Assembly (NCBI GenBank): GCA_021300125.1 | Contig: JAJTHX010000269.1 | Location: forward strand, 1-6,776 | Reading direction: 5' to 3' | DNA: 6,776 nucleotides | Origin: Betaproteobacteria bacterium | Lineage (GTDB): Bacteria > Pseudomonadota > Gammaproteobacteria > Burkholderiales > SG8-41 | In this document: positions 1 to 5,369 of the stretch, in pieces | Layout of the letters: every line of letters begins with the position of its first letter | Numbering within the stretch: the first letter of the stretch is position 1 | Made by a program: the position numbers and the translations under genes | Notes under the pieces: generated by a model | Seen by the model: the letters and a program-made list of their open reading frames with translations, nothing else | The model's database searches: none | What the model was told of the DNA's origin: nothing

Positions 1-267
1 GTTCCAACGGGCAAGTCTCGCCCCGTCTCGGCTACGGGCCACTTGGTAGGTGGTCGAATCGAAGGTGATTCTCCGTATCAGCTTTTGAGTGCGCCAATTC
101 CAAAGCTGGCAACCTTCTAGATTCCAAAGAATAAGTTCAGAGCCGGTCCAAATCGGTTGTCTGAGACCTTCCAGATCGGGAATTGAGCTTACCCCCTGGC
201 CCCGTAAACTGCAGTTCGGTCCGTGGTCGACGAGATAGGCGGTGCCATCTGAGCTTCTTCCACCTTT
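1..267. other. Unassigned low-GC block upstream of truncated pdxA-like gene
   Basis: No gene can be named here. By direct count the first 180 bases are about 53% G+C, well below the neighbouring coding DNA (one ligJ stretch counts at 73%). Two readings stay open. Plus frame 1 is open from base 1 to a TAG at 118-120 and could be the last 39 codons of a gene starting off the window. A minus-strand frame is open from beyond 240 down to base 1; part of it (LWNWRTQKLIRR, then ITFDSTTYQVA) faintly resembles a beta-propeller repeat, but this is too short and weak to call. The expected N-terminal PdxA motif (GDPAGIGPE-like) is absent in every plus frame. The block therefore looks like DNA joined to the pdxA-like gene rather than its native upstream region. 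Confidence 0.5.
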
Positions 268-1167
268 GTGGAGATGCGCTCCAGCAACCTGCCCTCGGTG
301 GTCTCCAGGGTCGCTCCGCCGCCCGGGGCTTCCACCAACATCCGCTGGCCGCGCCAGGACTATCCCCTGCTTGACCTCGGCAACACCGACCCTGCCCAGT
401 ATCTGCAGGGCCAGTCCTCGGACGAAGCCGGCAAGCTCGCCGGTGACACGCTGAAGGTGATGATCGACCTCGCCACCGCCGGCAAGCTCGACGGCATCTG
501 TTTTGCCCCGCTGAACAAGGGCGCAATGAACCGCGGCGGCTGGAAATTCAACGACGAGCACCAGATGTTCGCCAGCCTGCTCAAACACCAGGGCTTTTTC
601 GGCGAGATGAACGTGATCGAGCAGTTCAGCACCTTCCGCGTGACCTCGCATGTCGCGCTGCGCGAGGCGGTGAACATGATCACGCCGGAACGCATCACCG
701 CGGCGGTCAACCTCGCCCATGACACGCTGACCGCCGCAGGCAAGGCCAATCCGCGCATCGGCGTTGCCGCGCTCAATCCGCACAACGGCGAGAACGGCCT
801 CTTCGGCGACGAGGAAATCCGCATCATCCGCCCGACGGTGGACAAGCTGAAGGCCGGCGGCATCCGCTGCAGTGGTCCGATTTCTTCGGACGTGATTTTC
901 CTGCAGGCGCTGAAAGGCCAGTTCGATGGCGTGGTGATGATGTACCACGACCAGGGCCAGATCGCGACCAAGCTGCTCGGTTTCAACAAGGGTGTCACCG
1001 TCACCGCCGGCCTGAAATCAGTGTTCACCACCCCGGCCCACGGCACCGCTTACGACATCGTCGGCCAGGGTAAGGCCGACCCCGGTGCGATGGCGCATGC
1101 CTTCACCCTGGCCGCGCGCATGGCGGCCGGACGCAAAGCGGCAAAAGCCGCATCCGCTGCGGCGTGA
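268..1167 (+). CDS. PdxA-family NAD(P)-dependent dehydrogenase, N-terminally truncated
   Basis: The family (4-hydroxythreonine-4-phosphate dehydrogenase, PdxA/PdxA2) oxidises a hydroxy-acid substrate with NAD(P) and a divalent metal in the cytoplasm. The three metal-binding histidines expected from E. coli PdxA are visible: H128 in VTSHVALR, H172 in NPHNGENG and H227 in YHDQGQ. Their offset from E. coli H166/H211/H266 is a constant 38-39 residues, so about 38 N-terminal residues, including the glycine-rich GDPAGIGPE segment, are missing. The in-frame stop at 250-252 leaves GTG 268 as the first usable start, with no clear ribosome binding site. Recognisable homology runs from about residue 32 (YPLLDLGNTDP) to the end. 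The usual GHTE motif reads FNDEHQMF (residues 94-101), so the substrate is probably not the vitamin B6 intermediate. The terephthalate dihydrodiol dehydrogenase TphB belongs to this family and also sits beside a Bug protein. The gene may be non-functional, or the truncation may be an assembly artefact. The family call is secure; substrate is unknown. Confidence 0.85.
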   Translation: MEMRSSNLPSVVSRVAPPPGASTNIRWPRQDYPLLDLGNTDPAQYLQGQSSDEAGKLAGDTLKVMIDLATAGKLDGICFAPLNKGAMNRGGWKFNDEHQMFASLLKHQGFFGEMNVIEQFSTFRVTSHVALREAVNMITPERITAAVNLAHDTLTAAGKANPRIGVAALNPHNGENGLFGDEEIRIIRPTVDKLKAGGIRCSGPISSDVIFLQALKGQFDGVVMMYHDQGQIATKLLGFNKGVTVTAGLKSVFTTPAHGTAYDIVGQGKADPGAMAHAFTLAARMAAGRKAAKAASAAA

Positions 1168-1175
1168 TCCGCAGC
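1156..1175 (+). other. GC hairpin spanning the pdxA-like stop codon
   Basis: GCTGCGG (1156-1162) and CCGCAGC (1169-1175) form a perfect 7-bp stem with a 6-base loop that contains the TGA stop (1165-1167). No T-run follows, so it is not an intrinsic terminator. It lies in the short gap before the Bug gene. Intercistronic hairpins of this kind can stabilise upstream mRNA or set different expression of a binding protein in an operon; that role is inferred. Confidence 0.4.
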
Positions 1176-1196
1176 TGCTGCAATAACACCCCCCAC

Positions 1197-1203
1197 GGAG
1201 GAA
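1197..1203 (+). promoter_or_regulatory. Ribosome binding site fixing the first Bug start
   Basis: GGAGGAA lies 5 bases before ATG 1209 and is a near-perfect Shine-Dalgarno. It decides against the longer frame opening at 1164, which overlaps the previous stop and would put 15 polar residues ahead of an otherwise clean signal peptide. Confidence 0.85.
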
Positions 1204-1208
1204 TCCAC

Positions 1209-2183
1209 ATGAAAATCGCTCTCGTTCCCGGTGTCATCGCCGGCGCAATGGTCGCCGCTTTCGCGGCGCCGGCTGCCGCCCAGGACTGGAAACCCACCAA
1301 GCCCATCCGCATGCTCGTCGGCTTCGCGCCCGGCGGTGGTACTGACACCACGGCGCGCGCAATGGGCGGCAAGCTGGCTGAACTCCTCGGCCAGCAGATC
1401 ATCATCGACAACCGGCCCGGTGCCTCCGGCAACATCGCCACCGAGATTACCGCCAACGCCGCACCGGACGGCTACACCATACTGATGGGCACCATCGCTT
1501 CGCTGGCGATCAACCCCGCCCTGTACAAGAAGCTCGCCTTCGATCCGCTGCGGGACGTGCTGCCCGTGTCGCAGACCGTGGATTCAACCAATATCCTGGT
1601 GGTACATCCCTCGGTGGCCGTGAAAAACGTCACCGACCTCATCGCCATGGGCAAGGCCAAGCCGCTCAACGGCGGCTCGTCGGGTGTAGGCGGCGCAGGC
1701 CATCTGGCGCTTGAACTGTTCAACCTGCAGGCCGGCACCCGGATCGTGCATGTGCCTTACAAGGGCGGCGGCCCGGCGATGGTGGATCTGATCAGCGGCA
1801 ACATCAACCTGATCTTCGCCACTGCGGCCAGCGCGGTGCCCCACATCCAGAGCGGCAAGATCCGTGCGCTCGCCGTCACCACCGCCAAGCGCTCGGCGCT
1901 GGTGCCCGACCTGCCGACGATCTCCGAATCCGGCCTCAAGGGTTTTGACGCCAACAACTGGTATGGCGTGCTGGTGCCGGCGAAAACCCCGCGCCCGATC
2001 ATCAACCGCCTGAACAGGGAAATCGTGGCTGTCCTGAACATGCCGGACGTGAAGAAAATACTGTTTGCCTCCGGCCTCGATGCCGCACCCAGCACGCCGG
2101 AGCAGTTTGGCGCCTACATCCGCTCGGAAAAGGACAAGTGGGAGAAGGTGATCAAGGCGGCCGGCCTGTATCACAGCAACTGA
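1209..2183 (+). CDS. Bug-family (TctC-like) periplasmic solute-binding protein
   Basis: 324 residues, the normal size for the Bug/TctC family, the periplasmic receptors of tripartite tricarboxylate transporters that bind small carboxylates. Residues 1-24 form a Sec signal peptide with likely cleavage APAAA/QDW. Family landmarks appear in order: GFAPGGGTDTTAR (38-50), IDNRPGASGNIA (66-77), the ligand-loop region HVPYKGGGPA (181-190), and NNWYGVLVPAKTP (249-261). It lies 41 bp after the PdxA-like gene with no terminator between, so the two are probably co-transcribed. The last residues, YHSN, diverge from the usual AAG-plus-short-tail ending and are encoded by the first unit of a 14-bp tandem repeat. 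No TctA or TctB membrane gene is in the window, so it may serve a distant permease or a sensor. Ligand unknown; an aromatic or dicarboxylic acid is a reasonable guess from ligJ nearby. Confidence 0.95.
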   Translation: MKIALVPGVIAGAMVAAFAAPAAAQDWKPTKPIRMLVGFAPGGGTDTTARAMGGKLAELLGQQIIIDNRPGASGNIATEITANAAPDGYTILMGTIASLAINPALYKKLAFDPLRDVLPVSQTVDSTNILVVHPSVAVKNVTDLIAMGKAKPLNGGSSGVGGAGHLALELFNLQAGTRIVHVPYKGGGPAMVDLISGNINLIFATAASAVPHIQSGKIRALAVTTAKRSALVPDLPTISESGLKGFDANNWYGVLVPAKTPRPIINRLNREIVAVLNMPDVKKILFASGLDAAPSTPEQFGAYIRSEKDKWEKVIKAAGLYHSN

Positions 2184-2241
2184 GTTACAGCAATTGAGTC
2201 GCAGCGATTGATTCACGGCAACTGATACACCGCATTACAGT
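2172..2241 (+). repeat. Degenerate 14-bp tandem repeat across the Bug stop codon
   Basis: Five consecutive 14-base units: CACAGCAACTGAGT, TACAGCAATTGAGT, CGCAGCGATTGATT, CACGGCAACTGATA and a weak fifth, CACCGCATTACAGT. Units 2 and 4 differ from unit 1 at 2 and 3 positions; unit 5 differs at 5. The first unit encodes the C-terminal HSN and the stop. Units 1-4 each carry TGA at positions 10-12 (2181, 2195, 2209, 2223). Because 14 is not a multiple of 3, stops fall in all three frames. Origin by slippage duplication is inferred. Confidence 0.8.
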
Positions 2242-2302
2242 TCCTGATGCACTGCAAGCGGTCAGCGCCGGTACAAACAAACTAATCCCGGCGCTGAAAA
2301 AG

Positions 2303-2339
2303 AAGACCGCGTGGCGCATGCCACGCGGTCTTTGTTTTT
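2303..2339 (+). terminator. Rho-independent terminator after the first Bug gene
   Basis: A perfect 13-bp stem (2303-2315 pairing with 2320-2332) with a GCAT tetraloop is followed by a tract that is T except for one G (to 2339). An A-rich run precedes the stem (2297-2301), so it may also work weakly on the minus strand. It closes the pdxA-like/Bug transcript about 120 bases after the stop and separates it from the second Bug gene. Confidence 0.92.
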
Positions 2340-2398
2340 GGCACAATAAAAAACTCCCGCCCCGGTGACGGGCACATTTTTTCGCAAAGGAACTGCGG

Positions 2399-3385
2399 AT
2401 GAACACCCTGATTCGTTACCGTGCGGCCCTGGCCCTCTTCCCGGCCCTGGCCGCCGCACTGATTGCACTGCCCGCAACAGCCGCCGAATGGCAGCCGACT
2501 AAGCCCGTGCGCTTCATTGTCGGCTTCCCGCCCGGCGGCGCCACCGATCTGGTTGCGCGCATCATGCAGCCGCGGCTGTCGGCAGCACTCGGCAACCAAG
2601 TCATCGTCGACAACCGTCCCGGCGCCAATGGCGTGATCGCGCTGCAGATCCTGAAAAATGCCGAGCCCGACGGCCACAGTGTCGCCATGGGCCACATCGG
2701 CGGCATGGTGATCAGCCCGGCGATCCAGAAGGTCAACTACAACATCTATAAGGACTACGCCTTCCTGACCATGCTGGTGTCGCTGCAGAACATCCTGATC
2801 GTGCACCCCTCGGTGCCGGCGAAGACCCTGCCTGACTTCCTGACCCATGCCAAGGCGCAGCAGGGCAAGCTCAATTACGCCAGCTCCGGCGTGGGCAGCC
2901 CCGGCCACCTCGCCGGCGTGCTGCTGGAAAGCATGACCAAGATCCCGATGACCCATGTGCCGTACAAGGGTGGCGGCCCCGCGATCACTGACCTGCTCGC
3001 AGGGCACATCCCGGCCTTCATGGCGGTGATCTCGACCGCGGTGCCGCATGTGCAGTCGGGCAAGGTGCGCGCCATCGCCGTCACCGGCGGCCGGCGTGCC
3101 GAGGCCCTGCCCGAAGTGCCGACGATGGCCGAAGCCGGAGTCAAGGGTTATCTCGCCACCAACTGGTACGGACTGCTCGCGCCGGCCAAGACGCCATCCA
3201 ATGCCCAGACTCGCCTCACCCGTGAGTTCGTCGCCACGCTGAAGCAGCCCGACGTGATCCGCCAGCTACGCGACCGCGGCATCGACGCCTCGCCCTCCAG
3301 CCCCGCCGAATATCTTGAATTCGTGCGCAGCGAGGAAAAACGCTGGATTCCCATCATCAAGGCCGCCGGCATCACCGCTGAATAA
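2399..3385 (+). CDS. Second Bug-family periplasmic solute-binding protein
   Basis: 328 residues, full length for the family. The signal peptide occupies residues 1-29 (basic MNTLIRYR, hydrophobic core, cleavage near PATAA/EW). Family landmarks: GFPPGGATDLVAR (42-54), DNRPGANG (71-78), SSGVGSPGH (162-170), HVPYKGGGPA (186-195), TNWYGLLAPAKTP (254-266) and an AAGITAE end. AAAGGAA (2386-2392) lies 6 bases before ATG 2399. It is a clear paralogue of the preceding Bug protein; both keep the same ligand-loop motif, yet segment 98-135 (GHIGGMVISPAIQKVNY onward) differs from the equivalent TIASLAINPALYKKL region, so they may bind different ligands. A strong terminator lies upstream, so it needs its own promoter, but I see no convincing -35/-10 pair in 2340-2385. 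A hairpin terminator or attenuator follows before ligJ. Confidence 0.95.
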   Translation: MNTLIRYRAALALFPALAAALIALPATAAEWQPTKPVRFIVGFPPGGATDLVARIMQPRLSAALGNQVIVDNRPGANGVIALQILKNAEPDGHSVAMGHIGGMVISPAIQKVNYNIYKDYAFLTMLVSLQNILIVHPSVPAKTLPDFLTHAKAQQGKLNYASSGVGSPGHLAGVLLESMTKIPMTHVPYKGGGPAITDLLAGHIPAFMAVISTAVPHVQSGKVRAIAVTGGRRAEALPEVPTMAEAGVKGYLATNWYGLLAPAKTPSNAQTRLTREFVATLKQPDVIRQLRDRGIDASPSSPAEYLEFVRSEEKRWIPIIKAAGITAE

Positions 3386-3404
3386 GCTGCAGCATTGAAC
3401 ACCC

Positions 3405-3434
3405 GGGCGCCGCGTCCCCGCGGCACCCTTTTTT
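3405..3434 (+). terminator. Hairpin with T-run between second Bug gene and ligJ
   Basis: GGGCGCCGCG (3405-3414) pairs with CGCGGCACCC (3419-3428) across a TCCC loop, with one C/A mismatch in a 10-bp stem, followed by six T residues (3429-3434). This has the form of an intrinsic terminator. It ends only 7 bases before the ligJ ribosome binding site and the whole gap is 68 bp with no evident promoter after it, so partial read-through (attenuation) from the Bug gene is likely if ligJ is to be expressed. Confidence 0.75.
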
Positions 3435-3453
3435 CAGCCACAGGAAGCGCAAC

Positions 3454-4470
3454 ATGATCATCGACTGCCACGGCCACTACACCACCGCGCCCAAATCGCT
3501 GGAAGCCTTCCGCCAGAAACAGATCGAGGGCCTGAAAGACCCGTCGCTGAGCCCGGCAAAGGATTCCCTGCGCATCAGCGACGACGAGCTGCGCGAGACC
3601 GTCGAGAAGGCGCAGTTGCGCATCCAGCGCGAGCGCGGCACTGACCTCACCATCTTCTCGCCGCGCGCCGGCGGCATGGCCCACCATGTCGGCAACGCCG
3701 CCACCAGCGCGCTGTGGACCGACATCTGCAACGAGCTGATCCACCGTGTGTGCACGCTGTTCCCGAAGAATTTCGTCGGCGTGTGCCAGCTGCCGCAGAG
3801 CCCGGGCGTGCGCCCCGACAACTGCATCGCCGAGCTGGAGCGCTGCGTCAACGAGTACGGCTTCATCGGCTGCAACCTGAATCCGGACCCCTCCGGCGGC
3901 TACTGGACGGAGCCGCCGCTGACCGACCAGTGGTGGTATCCGCTCTACGAGAAAATGGTCGAGCTCGACGTGCCGGCGATGATCCATGTCAGCTCATCCT
4001 GCAACCCGGCCTTCCATTTCACCGGCGCGCATTACATCAACGGCGACACCACCGCCTTCATGCAGTTCATCACCGGCAACCTGTTCAGGGACTTTCCGAC
4101 GCTGAAGTTCATCATCCCGCACGGCGGCGGCGCGGTGCCCTACCACTGGGGCCGTTACCGCGGCCTCGCGGCGGACATGGGCAAGCCGCCGCTGCAGGAA
4201 CACCTGATGAACAACGTGTTCTTCGACACCTGCGTCTACCACCAGGCCGGCATCGATCTGCTCACGCGCGTGATCCCCGCCGACAACATCCTGTTCGCCT
4301 CCGAAATCGTCGGCGCGGTGAAAGGCATCGACCCCGAGACCGGCCACTACTACGACGACACGCGGCGCTACCTCGACGCGGTCACCACGCTCAGCGCGGC
4401 GGACAAGAAAAAGATATTCGAGGACAACGTCTACAAGGTCTATCCGCGCTTCAAGCGCCGCGCCCGCTAA
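3454..4470 (+). CDS. ligJ: 4-oxalomesaconate hydratase (LigJ), amidohydrolase superfamily
   Basis: 338 residues, close to the ~341 of Sphingobium LigJ, and recognisably similar along its whole length as I recall that protein. LigJ is a cytoplasmic Zn-dependent COG2159 enzyme that adds water to 4-oxalomesaconate to give 4-carboxy-4-hydroxy-2-oxoadipate in the protocatechuate 4,5-cleavage and gallate pathway (EC 4.2.1.83). Visible features: the N-terminal DCHGHYT motif with H6 and H8, H178 in AMIHVS, H223 in IIPHGGGAVPYHWGR and E284 in FASEIVGAVKGIDP. These are the metal and active-site positions reported for LigJ, at the same numbering. Conserved stretches FIGCNLNPDPSGG (137-149) and VFFDTCVYHQ (255-264) also match. 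AGGAAG (3442-3447) lies 6 bases before the ATG. Related decarboxylases (ACMSD type) share the fold, but the E284 segment and overall match favour the hydratase. No other pathway enzymes appear in the window. Confidence 0.93.
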   Translation: MIIDCHGHYTTAPKSLEAFRQKQIEGLKDPSLSPAKDSLRISDDELRETVEKAQLRIQRERGTDLTIFSPRAGGMAHHVGNAATSALWTDICNELIHRVCTLFPKNFVGVCQLPQSPGVRPDNCIAELERCVNEYGFIGCNLNPDPSGGYWTEPPLTDQWWYPLYEKMVELDVPAMIHVSSSCNPAFHFTGAHYINGDTTAFMQFITGNLFRDFPTLKFIIPHGGGAVPYHWGRYRGLAADMGKPPLQEHLMNNVFFDTCVYHQAGIDLLTRVIPADNILFASEIVGAVKGIDPETGHYYDDTRRYLDAVTTLSAADKKKIFEDNVYKVYPRFKRRAR

Positions 4471-4535
4471 GCGCGCAGGCAACCGCAGAAATTTATTAAG
4501 TATCTGTTTTTATTTATTATTTTTCTGCGGCGCGC
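4471..4535. terminator. Inverted repeat with AT-rich loop between convergent units
   Basis: CCGCAGAAA (4483-4491) pairs perfectly with TTTCTGCGG (4522-4530). GCGCG (4471-4475) can extend the stem with CGCGC (4531-4535) past a 7-base bulge. The 30-base loop is about 90% A+T and includes T-rich tracts and the stop codon of the minus-strand gene. It lies just after the ligJ stop, so a shared transcription end for both strands is likely, although no classic U-run follows the stem on either strand. Confidence 0.45.
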
Positions 4536-4987
4536 TCGGACAGCAGGCGGCCGTTGCGCTCGACACGCGTGCTGCAGCTGGTCAGGCCGCAGCGGTATTC
4601 GGTCTTGATCACTTCCTTCGGCGTGACCAGCACCGTGCCGCGGCCGCGGTTGGCGGTGCCTGCGTCAAATTCGTAGGTGATCAGGCCCGCGGGCTCGTCG
4701 ATGAGCATGGTGTAGCTGATGAATTCACCGAAGAACAGGCCGCCGCTTTTCGGCGCAATGACCTCGACCCGCAGCGGGATGCGGTTCTTGGTGGTGGGAT
4801 GGGTGCGGTAGTAGCGCTTGACGCGGTCGCCGTGCCGGAAATCCGGGTCGACGGCGGTTATGCGCTGCAGCAGCTTCAATTCGCTCGGCCGCAGCGGCAC
4901 GTCCTCCATGCCCATGCCCAGCGCCAGCGCGACCGGCGCAAGCCCCGACAACAGCAACGCCAGCAGCAGCCGCACTTCAGTCCGCAT
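4517..4987 (-). CDS. Small exported protein of unknown function
   Basis: I do not recognise a family. Starting at ATG 4987 it has 156 residues. Residues 1-23 look like a Sec signal peptide (MRTEVRLLLALLLSGLAPVALA), so the mature protein is probably periplasmic. There is no lipobox cysteine. The mature part has a charged segment (RPSELKLLQRITAVDPDFRH), then alternating hydrophobic and polar stretches typical of beta structure (LRVEVIAPKSGGLFFGEFIS, YTMLIDEPAGLITYEFD), and a cysteine pair C133/C138 (YRCGLTSC) that could form a disulfide. It overlaps the end of the cupin gene by 11 bp and is the last gene of the minus-strand unit. GAGGA (5003-4999) precedes this start at an 11-base spacing. ATG 5005 is an alternative with a more basic leader; the still longer frame from 5056 would extend far into the cupin gene and spoil the signal peptide. 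Confidence 0.75.
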   Translation of the reverse strand: MRTEVRLLLALLLSGLAPVALALGMGMEDVPLRPSELKLLQRITAVDPDFRHGDRVKRYYRTHPTTKNRIPLRVEVIAPKSGGLFFGEFISYTMLIDEPAGLITYEFDAGTANRGRGTVLVTPKEVIKTEYRCGLTSCSTRVERNGRLLSERAAEK

Positions 4988-5360
4988 CGGCCGCCGCGTC
5001 CTCATAGTTTTCCGGGCGGAAGCGCGGCGTGCAGATGGCCAGGAACACCAGGTCACCCGCGCCGGTGTTGGCGATACGCTGGCGCACCGAGGGCGGAATC
5101 AGCACCACGTCGCCGGCCTGCACCTCCTGCGGCGGCAGGTCGCCCACTTCCATGCGCCCGCTGCCGTCGAGAATGACATAGCGCTCGACAGTGCCGCGCA
5201 CGCGGTGCCAGGCCGTGGTGACGCCCGGCTCCACCCGCGCCCGCGCGATCGACATCGCCGGATCATTCTCGTCATTGGCGAGTTCGAGGATGTGGCATCC
5301 CTCGTCAATGAAGACTTCGACGCCGGGATGCGGACGCAGGATGGGCGGTGCCGCGGCCAT
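4977..5360 (-). CDS. Small single-domain cupin protein
   Basis: 127 residues forming one cupin beta-barrel. Motif 1 is TTAWHRVRGTVERYVILDGSG (parts of residues 48-68): H52 and E59 are present, but the second histidine of the usual HxH is replaced. Motif 2 is GDVVLIPPSVRQRIANTG (83-100), where Q94 stands in the place of the usual histidine. The PPxxxQRI-N-TG version followed by LVFLAICTPRF is a recurrent subfamily in proteobacteria. With two of four usual metal ligands changed, it may bind metal differently or act as a small-molecule binding or sensing protein. No signal peptide is seen, so it is cytoplasmic. It begins 9 bp after the hydrolase stop and its end overlaps the next gene, so translational coupling is likely; no good Shine-Dalgarno is visible before ATG 5360. 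Function is not known. Confidence 0.88.
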   Translation of the reverse strand: MAAAPPILRPHPGVEVFIDEGCHILELANDENDPAMSIARARVEPGVTTAWHRVRGTVERYVILDGSGRMEVGDLPPQEVQAGDVVLIPPSVRQRIANTGAGDLVFLAICTPRFRPENYEDAAADAD

Positions 5361-5369
5361 GGGCTGCGC

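Noticed and set aside
1..267. IS element or tRNA-associated insertion site upstream of the PdxA-like gene
   Set aside because: No terminal inverted repeats, transposase motif, tRNA fold or target duplication can be seen.
360..1046. Long minus-strand frame opposite the PdxA-like gene
   Set aside because: It mirrors a clear family gene, has no recognisable motifs, and is a normal by-product of GC-rich codon use.
1164..1208. Longer start for the first Bug protein at 1164
   Set aside because: It overlaps the preceding stop and displaces the signal peptide; GGAGGAA supports ATG 1209.
2338..2360. TTGGCAC resembling the -24 element of a sigma54 promoter before the second Bug gene
   Set aside because: The matching -12 TTGC element is absent at the required spacing; the sequence there is A-rich.
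2359..2382. Second small hairpin (GCCC/GGGC, 7-base loop) before six T residues
   Set aside because: Only 4 bp of stem, directly downstream of a much stronger terminator; likely chance.
3148..3987. 279-codon minus-strand frame opposite the second Bug gene and ligJ
   Set aside because: It crosses two well-supported plus-strand genes and their intergenic terminator; composition is that of a shadow frame.
3714..4499. Arginine- and histidine-rich plus frame inside ligJ
   Set aside because: Out of frame with intact ligJ, no start signal, and composition typical of a shifted reading.
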